DNA from: Absidia repens
Lineage: Eukaryota > Mucoromycota > Mucoromycetes > Mucorales > Cunninghamellaceae
Length of the DNA stretch: 64,000 bases
Reading direction: 5' to 3'
Assembly: GCA_002105175.1 (NCBI GenBank)
Contig: MCGE01000048.1
Coordinates: 62,001-126,000 of the forward strand
Below the pieces are notes generated by a model. The model saw nothing but the letters and a program-made list of their open reading frames with translations. It made no database searches and was not told the DNA's origin. How positions within the stretch are numbered: position 1 is the first letter of the stretch; the number at the start of each line of letters is the position of its first letter. Both the position numbers and the translations under genes were made by a program. Shown piece after piece: positions 54,882-64,000 of this stretch.

Positions 54882-56257
54882 AAGAGAGAGACGAACTTAC
54901 CAATTTTACTCGCCTTGGAGCTTATGATCTTTTCAAAAAAGCATTGTGCGGCGAGTTGTCTGGTCATTGTTTCTTGGAATTGTAAGTAGAGTGGATGTCT
55001 TGTTCCAGTGCCTAGTTCAGCGTTTTGACCAACAGAGGATAATGCAGCGTCCACAAAATCAAATTTAAAAAATGGTAATCGTGTCACATCATAGAGTCCA
55101 ACAAACCAATACTTTAGGTTGTTTTTCTTTTTTGCTATATGGTATTCGCTGACCACCCAAACACGAGATGACCAATCATGGATGATATCATTTAAAAACG
55201 CCATGACTTGCTGAACATCGTTGTTTATTATGGTGAACTCGTCCTTCCATGGCAATAGCGGGTTGTCATCTTCATCTTTCTTGCCCAGCCATTCTATTTC
55301 AGAAGGCCAATCTTCAAACAAATATTTGTTATCCAAACAAAGAAAATCTGCAAAGGAGGCGTAGTGTTCAGCTTGGGGTTGGGTTTTCCCAGTTGCGACG
55401 TCAGCAGAAGAATGATGGTTGGTCAGAGTTTCTGCTTGGCTGATGTTGTATAATTGTTCAACGAACATCTTGTAATAACGGAGGTAACCTTGTTCCGAAC
55501 GTGTATATTGCCTGATATTTTTCATAAAGTACCGTTGGGTATATTTTGTCAGCAATTGCCTTAGCTCTGGATCTTCTGGCACTTCGATTACGTCGAGAAT
55601 GTGGCTGTCAGCTTCAACGAGCTTTTCAGTATTTCCTTGAATGAGGTAATAAATATATTCATCATAATAAGAAAGGGTTTCTATGATACCAGCCGTTACT
55701 TGCGATACGTTCTTCAAATGTTGCTGATGAAGATCAGGCACTGCCAAAATATACGTAGCTTTTTCGTAAATGTTGCTCATTTGATGAATAGTGGCTTTAC
55801 GTCGTTCATAGTTGGTTTGATCCACGCAAATCGCGTCCACCCACACATACTTGATGTATTTCAATTCGGGCTCCATACTCATCATATGGCAAAGGTAATG
55901 AAAATCAGCCAAATCAAATGACGTGATAGATGCAATGTAGCCACATTTCGTGTCAACCATTTGTTCTTGTAACTCGCCCCAACGGTAAGATAATGCAACA
56001 AACCTTAATTCTTCGGTGTCTCCGTCCAGTGGCTTTTCAACACATTCGATCCTACGCTGTGCAGCCTCGTAGATATCGACAAGCACAACATGAAATGGTT
56101 TATGTTGCTGTTCCTGCTGCTGCTGCTGCTGCGAGTCGTCACAGCTTAATTCTACAGAAAAATAAAGTCGAGTTATTCGTTGTGTTTTCCTTTTTCTTTT
56201 TTTTTGAGACTATCACATACCTTGGAAGAGCTGTTCCACTGAGTCATCTTTAGTCAT
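54145..56257 (-). CDS. HET-domain (heterokaryon-incompatibility-like) protein, three exons, 646 aa
   Basis: Exons 56221-56257, 54901-56151 and 54145-54797; GT-AG introns with consistent phases. The N-terminus is short and carries a polyglutamine run of six (CAG repeats). The HET domain has VALSYRWGE (residues about 64-72) and YVWVDAICVDQTNYERRKAT, followed by IHQMSNIYEKATYILAV. These are the three conserved blocks of the family, known from self/non-self recognition in ascomycetes. The C-terminal ~350 residues (RVWVVSEYHIAKK, KIEDRFYAILPQSKYKDKIN, WRIRDCCELYLIGDS) look like the tail of such proteins. Its role in a mucoromycete is unknown. It lies between the two P450 copies. Intron 2 holds about 35 T next to its 5' part. 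Confidence 0.85.
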
Positions 56258-56449
56258 GTTGATGAAGAAATGAGATAATGAGAAAAAGAGAAACTGTTAA
56301 CAAGGAGGAATGAGAAAATGTATGTTGTGACACATGTGTGGCGTTCGAGGAGCTGGAAATATACTGTATTCAAAGTTTACGCTAAACATAACACAGACAG
56401 TTGCTTTATTATTTATAGTTGTTGAATAAAGAGACCAGTCAAAACCTTT

Positions 56450-56800
56450 TTACACTCTATGAATATCAGTTACTTGAGTACTGAAGATAGATTTTTCCGA
56501 GTAGGTTTCTGCTGCTCTTTGTGATCAAGTTTTGGTACCTGAAAATATTTTGGCTCTGTCTATTTTGTAAATCCCCGCTATTTCATTTCTCAAGATTCTG
56601 GGAATAGAGATGTTGGGCATCGAGATCATTTTTATTTATTTGTTTGCCCAGTATTTTTTTTTTTAAAAAAAAACAAAGGCTTCTTCACTCGTACACACAT
56701 ATTTATGGCTGTAGTTTACAAAAATGAACTTGAAATAAAAGGGAAGCGGGATAAAGTCTTGATTAAACCAATGCATCCACTGGTAAGCTAATAAATAAGA
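56450..56800. repeat. Repeat block shared with 42720-43030
   Basis: Contains CAAGTTTTGGTACCTGAAAA, the CCGCTATTTCATTTCTCAAG stretch and TTTACAAAAATGAACTTGAA, matching the block upstream of the F-box gene. TTGGTACCTGAA is also a terminus word of the hAT-type repeats. Confidence 0.5.
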
Positions 56801-56854
56801 ATGATCTACGGTCCAACTACTCCTTCTTCCTTTACTTCTTTATAATTGAGTTAT

Positions 56855-57305
56855 TGCACCTGGGCGACGTTGATCCGTGTTTCCCTCGACTCGGAACCTT
56901 ATTAACTTGGGATCATTGGCTTGCTTAGAAAATAGGGAAGTAAACTATCAGATGCATGAGTTTTATGTTACCATCGATTGTTTCAGCACAATATATTTCG
57001 GAAAGCATCCAACAGGAATATTTAAACGCCGTCGCGCATTTTATAAAAAAGGAGGGTGGAGCCTTGTCAATGAATTGGGGGGTTTATTTGTTTTACAAGG
57101 GATACTGACATACTGTACCTTTAGAGAAACGTTCTATGCGATCTTCTTTGGTCATGAGCATGTCGAAAAGAAAAATGAAATATCTCAAAGACAAAGAGAA
57201 AGTTTCGCTATTTGCGAGTATGTAAAACGTAACACGAACTCATTTGATGTCCCGCCTTTACTTTTGAGAAGAATCAAAAGCACAAGCCCAGAATGTTTTT
57301 TATGA
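56855..57305 (+). other. Repeat-derived open frame (142 codons)
   Basis: The frame starts MFPSTRNLINLGSLACLENR and is basic near its middle (GIFKRRRAFYKKGGW). The first ~190 bp are related to 39070-39270, where the frame is not maintained, so this is more likely a non-coding repeat than a gene. Confidence 0.3.
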
Positions 57306-57754
57306 AAAGTCATCACTTTTTTTTTTTTTTTTTCAAAAACCATCAGTTTAAAATGAGTTTACATGCCATCATTATATACAGCAGCGAGGGACCTTTTTCG
57401 TTTTCCCTCGGGGCTTATTTTATTTATTTTTTTGGTTCCTGAATTATTTCCCTTCCGTATGTTAAAGGCCGCTGTCTGTGCGTCAGTGCCTTGGATCCAG
57501 ATCCTTTAATAAGAGGGGGGGGGGCATAAACATAACATGACAAATGAAACTGTTTAAATTCTGTATCAAAATAATTTCAGTCAAAAATAGGCTAAAATAA
57601 AGGGAATTATCGGTCTCAAAAAAAAAAAAAAAAAAAAAGCGCAATTCGCTGCACTGTACAGTACTGTGCAGCACAACACTTTTTTAACATTGCCATCCTA
57701 CAGTACTGTACAGTACAGTACATTACAAAACTCACTTCTCCTGAAATCCCTTCG
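57306..57754. other. Intergenic with TACTGTA palindrome cluster
   Basis: 57650-57725 holds overlapping CACTGTACAGTACTGTGCAG and CTACAGTACTGTACAGTACA stretches able to form hairpins. Otherwise low-complexity T and A runs, no gene. Confidence 0.5.
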
Positions 57755-59630
57755 CTTCAAAAAAAAAACAAAAAAAAGCAGGACAGGTCATTTCACACCT
57801 TAGTGGACAGCCCAGTAATGCCCAACATGCTCTTTGTTTGTTCTTTACGCTATACTTCATTATACCATTCCCAATAAAGTTCTGAACTGGATATATAGAG
57901 TATGTCCAGTCTACTGGAGTTTACAATACTTGATAGGGAAAGATATGATGAAGACACAAGCTAGGCTGACTAATATGAATGGTATAGAGCAGACATAGAT
58001 CCACCCTTTTATATTCACTGATCTAGAACCGCCAACCAGCCGCTGGGGCTCTAGCGAAAAGTAGTCATAGTGGGTAGATTAAAAAGGGGGTGTTTGATAG
58101 GACGCCTACTACATCGTCACACTGACATCTTTGTTCCTTATATGTTGGGTGAGAGGACGAGTAATAAAAATGTATATTTTATTTGAAGGAATATGGTAGA
58201 TGCTAAACTAAGGGACATGGGCTTCATTGTAAAAAGGGATCTGTTGATATTAGCGTGATGAACACGCTTGTGGGAAGATCGGAAGAATGGTCAAACACTA
58301 ATCAAAAAGGGCAGGGATGCAAGGAATTTCTTGAAAAAAACATAAGAGAGACTTATAGGACATTTTTATTGACGCATGTAAAAATAGATATACTTTATTC
58401 AGATGTGAATACAAGTCTATGGACAAACTAACACTAAATTAAGCTAATGGTGGCTCCAAACAGCCAACTAATGGTGGTTGTAGATCCTAAATCTAAAATG
58501 GAAGGGTTTACCCATGCATGTTGTCATCCCTGATCCAAAAAACCCTTCTAAACTAGTCCTGATACTAATCTAAGATCACTACAATCTCAAAAAGATTACA
58601 ATGGCGAAGAAAAACCTACCGACAAAAAAAATGTGAGAAACAAAAAAAATCATGGGCGGGATTTGAAATGTCTTCAGTGGTTGCTCTCAGGGGCATTGGC
58701 ATGCGACTTTTTTTTTTTTTGGCTTCCATTTTACAATTATCAATACCATACAACATCATCAATATAGAAGTTCTATTATGATGACAGCAGTCTCTTCCAT
58801 TCAAAAATAGCGTTTTTTCTCCTTTTTTGAAGCAAGTTTCACCACTCACCATGGGCGACCTTTGGTTTTCTTCTCTTGATCCATTCGCAATCAACATAGA
58901 ACAGCCCACCGTGGTTTATCATTCATCGTAGAATAGGTCACGCACTTTAAATGGGCTCGTTTACATTTCATTAAGAATTTTCTGCAACGAAGCCTCATTA
59001 TACATATGATATAGCTTCGATTTATGATAGGTGTCATGATACTGTTGTTAGTTTCACTTAATGTTAATAGTCAAAGCTCATTTTATATCTAAATAAAAAT
59101 TACTGTCGTGGCAATGTAATTCCACCATTAGAATAAGTTATTGAAATATGATATCACAGGAAATTCAAATCATGTATGAATGTACTTTTTAGGCAGCGCG
59201 CTTTCAGATTCTTACAAGATCCATACAATTATGCATCAAATAAGTGAATTACACCAATGATTAATGTGGGAGAGGGAGGAGGGGTGTTTGATTACACAAC
59301 GTCAGGGATTACCTGGCCATTTCAATCGGTGTAAGTTGCATTAAAATGTTTTGGAAATGTGAGAATGTTTAAATCTAGCCAAAAATATTTTTTGAGTTTG
59401 GGAGTGTTCCCGAGTCTTTCCTTATTGACATGATGACTGAAAACGGGACTTCAATATAGATCCATTCAGGTAACTAAAAAACAGAAAAGATTTACTTTAC
59501 CTAATACAGCCATCATATCGTTTTCGCGATAGCTCCAAAAAAAAAAAAGTTTGTTCAAGTGATGTTTATTTGTTTAATTTATGATCAGAGAGTATCACAT
59601 AATAAAAGTAATAGGAATAATAATACTACA
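57755..59630. repeat. Left flank of P450 duplication unit (copy B)
   Basis: Counterpart of about 48015-49990 with many small differences and two larger length differences (see copy A). 58440-58640 is an inverted, diverged repeat-C copy. No conserved open frame. Confidence 0.75.
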
Positions 59631-59633
59631 AAT

Positions 59634-61777
59634 TCAGCTTATCATATGATAATAATAATGAGCTAACACTTTTTTAGTATCGTCTCTTAAAATGATGTCG
59701 AGGTTCTTTGCTGTCAAGACACCAATATTAGTTGTCACTGCTTCGTTTTTATGAATGGAATCTTCTGGTAATCGCCATTCGTATTTACGTACTACAAAAA
59801 AAAAAGTGAGTTTCTCGTCCGTTTTTTTAAAAAAATAAAAACTTACATAGAGAAGAAAGCATCACACGTTGTTCCTCCAAACTAAACTGCATCCCAATAC
59901 ACATCCGCTGACCATTGAAAAAGGGAGACCAGGCCATCGCACTTCCATCTTTGCTGCCCGTCGCTGATGCCTTTTGATCGGCTTCACCACCAGGAGCAAA
60001 ACGACTTGGGTCATACGTTTCTGGATCATCCCATACATGAGGATTATGATGTAAATCATAAATATCGACCACAATGGGTGTGCCTTTTGGAAGATGAACA
60101 CCTACCAAATTGGTGTCCTCGGTGGTTTGACGTGGCATGCCAGTGGTAACAGGTCCATGGAAGCGCATGGTTTCTTTGATCACTTGGTTAATGTAGTCCA
60201 ACTGCCGTATATCTTCATACGTCGGTAAAACATCGTGTGGCTCATCGCCCAAGACTTGAATGGCTTCCTCGCGTGCCTTTTGTTGGATGTCAGGGTGACG
60301 CGCCAATGCATGGATGGCAAAGGATAATGCGTTAGCGGTAGTGTCATGACCAGCTATTTTTTTTTTTTTTTTTGTCAGAGATGCAACTGAATGTGTATGT
60401 GTGCGTGTTATGTGACCTTACCCAAGAAAAACACCGTCAAGTTGTTTTTAACTTCCTCAGTGGTCAAAACACTGCCACCTTCAGAGAATTCACTTTCCAA
60501 CATTAATGTTAGCAAATCCTTTTCACCATCATCTTCATCATCATGAGAGGCACCGTTGTTGTGTTGCATTTTCTTGCTGTATTTTTCTTGCAAGATTTGA
60601 CGTTTTTTTTCAATGACACCAGTTAGCATACCATGGAATGTATCCACAAGTTTATATTTCTTTTGGCGATCTCGGAGGAGCCAACGAAAATGACTGTCGA
60701 GGAATGGCAGGAAGAAGAAGACCGGGTCCGATACGGCATTTAAGATATCATTATACACAGTGACCCAGTCATTGTCTTTATGAATAATCGCATCAAAGTC
60801 AAATCTATCGTTTCAAAAAAAGATTAATTACCCCTGTTGTTTTCCTGGAGGTGATGCTGTCTTTTTTTTTTTTTTTTACCCAAAGCCTGCTTGCCCAATC
60901 ACATCTTTGAGAGCCCAGAAGAAAAGAAAAAGGTTTAAAGTTAGACTATTTCAGGGAGGAGGGCAAACCTGGGGCGTAACTTACCCAAAGTATATCTTTC
61001 CATCAATGATGTCACATCAATAGGCTTCCCGTTGGCTTCATCCACTATCTTGAAGACTTTGTGCCCAAGAACACCAAAAAGTTTGACTGGCTTGCTTTTA
61101 TGGAAAGCCGGATTCACCAGCTAAATATAATTAAAAAAAATATAATAAGATGAGAATATAAACAAATACAAACGCTTATTTTCAAGTGTATGGACCTTTC
61201 GATGTTTTTTCCATTCATTCTTATCATGCTCAAAAAGAATATTTTTCTGTCCAATCAATTTATAGAATAAAGTATCCTTTTGAGTGGTAAATGCATCTGC
61301 CTTAGCATAGATATCTATCACATTTTTTTTTTTTTTTTTTTTTACAAAAAGTAGTAGCTCAGTCAATAGGAGATGTGGGTGTGTGAAAATGACCTCTATT
61401 TATTATTATTATTATTGTTTTGATTTACCGGTTTTTAAAAAGAACTGTTTGGCTGCTTCAGGGGTAGCCACATGCACTGTCCAGCCCAATCGTTCAGGTT
61501 TCAAATACACGGCACTCGTATCCAACAATGGCATTGTCAATGCCTTGGAAATCACACCAAGAGGTTTCTTTTGCACCATGGACATGATAAAAAATTTGAT
61601 ATAATTGACATGAGGAATGTGTCGCAATTGGCGAGGAGGATGGATTAACTTCCCAATGGTTTGGCGATAAAGAACCACCAAAGAAATAATCGCAAGAAGA
61701 CCGGTTTTCGATGAAAACCTCTGAGGAAAACGCTTATTTAAATTTTCGATAAATAAATTGATCTTGTCCATAGTCAT
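59634..61777 (-). CDS. Cytochrome P450, copy B, seven exons, 558 aa
   Basis: Exons: 61429-61777, 61196-61314, 60985-61120, 60880-60904, 60422-60804, 59847-60353 and 59634-59791. The first six have exactly the same lengths as in copy A. All P450 signatures are intact (AGHDTT, ETMR, DPSRFAP, FFNGQRMCIG). Across the ~155 residues of exon 6 compared, about eight differ, so the pair is young. In exon 7 one A is missing from a run at about 59689-59692. The C-terminus therefore changes from IFKRRY to a longer tail beginning ILRDDTKKVLAHYYY. The catalytic core precedes this change, so the enzyme could still fold. A shared TATA box lies 54 bp upstream. The substrate is unknown. Confidence 0.9.
60880..60904 (-). 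other. 25-nt micro-exon of P450 copy B
   Basis: Same length and same encoded VIGQAGF as in copy A; GT and AG borders are conserved while the neighbouring introns have diverged in length. Confidence 0.85.
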
Positions 61778-61830
61778 TGTGAAGAGAAAAAAAAAAAAAA
61801 AAAAAGGAAATGGCGAACCTGACCCTGCTT

Positions 61831-61837
61831 TTTTATA
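61831..61837 (-). promoter_or_regulatory. Probable TATA box of P450 copy B
   Basis: TATAAAA on the minus strand, in the same position relative to the ATG as in copy A. Confidence 0.5.
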
Positions 61838-61844
61838 GTGGATG

Positions 61845-62550
61845 ATGGATCATCATGCTCGGCGGGATTTGAATGAAGTCAGCCATGCATATGCATAATA
61901 AAAAGCCCCTCCCCGGAAAAATTAGTTCCCCCCACGTATAAAAAAAACGCACTGGCCACCAAACTTTGTTTTACTTTGCATTGATATGAAGATTTTGAAT
62001 CTCAGAAATTTACCTTTTATTAGTGGTATCACAAAAGCATGCATTGGCCCCTGGCGTAAAGAAGCTGCGGATGCTTTTTTTTGATCATATGCACGGTAAA
62101 ACCCAAAATACTGCCGGCTTTGTTACTCACCACACACTCGCTGCCTTCCTACTACCATAATATTTATTTTCAAGGAGAAACTAAATCTTCCGAGATCTAT
62201 CATAGGATAAATTCATGTTAAATGGCCCTTACAATCCAGAGCAAGGCACATGATACTGTACAAATTTATAACAAAAAAAAAATAATAATAACATGAATAT
62301 TCATATGGATCATACTAAATGCAGACAAAAAGAATGTGGGAGTGTTGAAAAATCCAAGGTTGTACCAGCAGTATTACCACATCTTGAAAAATTAAGTAGA
62401 AATTTCTTATTTGTTAGATCTTACGTATGATTTAGCCATACCCCTTATTTTTTTTCAAAAAGGGGGGCAGGGGTATTAGATCTATTTATACGTAAGACAC
62501 ATCAATTACCCTACTTCAACATCCTTTTTCTATACGTGGTAAAAAAAAAA
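61845..62550. repeat. Right flank of P450 duplication unit (copy B)
   Basis: Matches 52200-52900 and ends at the A-run near 62540, where similarity to the block upstream of the F-box gene begins. Confidence 0.7.
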
Positions 62551-62560
62551 AAAAAAGAAA

Positions 62561-63300
62561 AGTTGAGAGTGTTCTGTGGCGTTTCAATTGTATTTTAGCG
62601 GCCTTTTAATGTCTGAAAAAAAGGGGGGAATTTACGACTAAATGATGAGTTTATGTACAAAATATGAGGACAGAGAGAGGGGGGTAGAAAAAATAGTCTA
62701 TTCAATAGTGGTTCCCCTCTCCTTGCTGCCCACATTGTCCTTCCATATACCAAACCACCAAACACGTCGCTCTCGAATGCTCTCCCAGCGATCTTGTTTT
62801 GGCAATCCCTTTGGCATCAATATTTTCCCACCCTCGACTTCTTCCCTGACAACATATGGTACTCTCTTCTCTTCCTTCGTCCGTCCCCATATTTTCATTT
62901 GGTCAACAATACCCAATGGCTTTAACTTCTTGGTGCCACTCTCCACTCCATTTGGAGATCCCACTGGGGCATAACACCTTTGAACGTATCCCAGTCCGCC
63001 CCCCCCCACCATGCTCTCAAATGTTGCCTCCTCCATTCAAGCTCTCCAACCCTCCTCACACATCCTCTGTTGTTCCTTGGGGGTTTCGATGGTAAGTCTT
63101 GCATGTCATTGATATATAATTTCAAAAAAAAAGAAAAAAAATAGTGGTAGAATATAATCTGTTATTCATCTTCGTACTATATATATCCAATCACTATTCT
63201 TCTTCTTTATGTCTGTTTACTCTATACGTACAACGTTTTCCAATAAAAGAAGAATATTGGCAGAAGTAGATAAATGTTTTGGCTGCCTTCGAAAAAAAAA
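62561..63300 (+). repeat. Second copy of the 42324-42555 block, interrupted by ~500 bp
   Basis: 62561-62635 and about 63140-63300 together match 42324-42555 (GTTGAGAGTGTTCTGTGGCG, TGTATTTTAGCGGCC, then AGTGGTAGAATATAATCTGT, GTACAACGTTTTCCAATAAA). The intervening DNA is absent from the other copy. Confidence 0.7.
62640..63130 (-). other. Insertion with an unidentified open frame
   Basis: The ~500-bp insert has a higher G+C content than its surroundings and an open minus frame of 112 codons (62698-63036) reading TKKLKPLGIVDQMKIWGRTK, EEKRVPYVVREEVEGGKILM and PKGLPKQDRWESIRERRVWW. It is charged and looks protein-like but matches no family I know. The plus strand is also open (79 codons to 63095) and ends near a GTAAGTC donor-like site. 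Either could be real. Confidence 0.3.
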
Positions 63301-63429
63301 GAAGGGAATTGCTCCATTTCAGAGAATTTTTCCAGATTCTGTTCGTACCACCTTCATTGTATCGCCGATAACTCCCCGTTTAAACGAGCTTTGTGACATT
63401 AGCGATATATAAAAAAAATGGGCATTGTT

Positions 63430-64000
63430 TATTCAATAGAGTAATGCTTCAAAAAAAAAATCATGATTATTATTTTCGTTTTGGAATGAAATTTGTTTGG
63501 CATATATTTTCCTCATGGCGGACTTTTTTTGGTAATAGTGCTTGATGATCGTTTTTGTCCTTAGTGGTTGTTAGTGGTGGTGTTGCCTTTTGATAAAGAT
63601 GAGTTGCTAGTAAAGGTGTAGGTGGTGAGGGTGCTAAATTTGATACTGAAGGAGGACGCGGTAGAACTAATGGCAAAGTTTTATGTTTCTATTGGTGATT
63701 CCAGTGTAGTCAGTGGTGGCTATCATGGTTTTTTTTAGACAGATCTTTCAATAGACGTTTTGAGCGTTCTGATAATTGGTATTGTTCAGGTGAGTCAATC
63801 TGTTGATAAAAAAAAAACATATATATGGAGTTTGTCATTTTCCCATCCAAACTGAAAAATTACAAGTCGACCAACCTTTTGTGCCTATTATCTACTTTGT
63901 AAATTTTGTCGCCAATTTACATGTTCGTGTAAAAATGCCAACTAGTAGGTTCGATAGCCATAATCCGACCAAGAATCATGTAACCTTGTTCTATGAAACT
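63430..64000 (-). other. Possible 3' part of a minus-strand gene, cut by window edge
   Basis: After an acceptor-like ATCAACAG at about 63800, the minus strand reads IDSPEQYQLSERSKRLLKDL and SKKNHDSHH, stop. Another frame (63470-63676) is Pro/Thr/Leu-rich (LPLVLPRPPSVSNLAPSPPT). Near the edge EQGYMILGRIMAIEPTSWHF is open. These may be exons of one gene, but the joins are not clear. Confidence 0.25.

Noticed and set aside
62698..63036. Calling the open frame in the insertion a confident gene
   Set aside because: Both strands are open, no family is recognised and no start or splice context is decisive; kept only as an observation.

Overview
The window looks like nuclear DNA of a filamentous fungus of the Mucoromycota, most likely Mucorales (inference). 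It is AT-rich, its genes carry short GT-AG introns of about 60-110 bp, long A/T homopolymer runs are common, and the transposon classes (Merlin-like, Tc1-like, Tnp2-like, Helitron, hAT, chromodomain Ty3/gypsy) are all eukaryotic. No prokaryotic operon, tRNA, rRNA gene or CRISPR array was found.

Layout. 1-25 kb is a transposon graveyard. It holds a truncated Tc1-like transposase at the left edge, a Merlin-type element whose one-intron transposase is intact (2.3-5.4 kb) and a deleted relative (1.6-2.2 kb). It also holds a small hAT derivative, broken Tc1-like genes (7.1-7.7, 13.1-13.8 kb), Helitron pieces (11.8, 14.6-15.3 kb), gypsy pieces (15.3-16.0, 23.1-23.6 kb), decayed LTR-like DNA (16.1-18.8 kb) and a Tnp2-like pseudogene (20.6-21.9 kb). 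A foldback Merlin derivative (23.6-25.2 kb) sits beside the gypsy piece at 23.6 kb. 26.46-32.14 kb is a young, almost intact chromodomain gypsy element with near-identical LTRs and a 5-bp target duplication, spoiled by one reading-frame break in RT. 32.6-35.05 kb is a GC-richer island with a ~230-bp tandem repeat and a 26/27-bp minisatellite. 35-39 kb is nested solo LTRs, dispersed repeats and a 13-bp satellite.

40-64 kb is the gene-bearing part: an F-box/LRR protein (3 exons), an Old-Yellow-Enzyme-type flavin oxidoreductase (4 exons), two very similar 7-exon cytochrome P450 genes in a ~4.9-kb segmental duplication, and between them a HET-domain protein (3 exons). The P450s and the OYE could act in related oxidation/reduction chemistry, but only proximity suggests this. 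Exon boundaries were built by hand from GT/AG sites, reading phase and, for the P450s, comparison of the two copies.

The most unusual signals are: the paired P450 copies with a 25-nt micro-exon and a frame-shifted C-terminus in one copy; Merlin derivatives with arms of about 500 bp, one keeping only the zinc-ribbon exon; satellites that appear to grow out of motifs already present in neighbouring repeats; a striking excess of TACTGTA/TACAGTA in repeat-derived DNA; and homopolymer runs placed directly after 5' splice sites.
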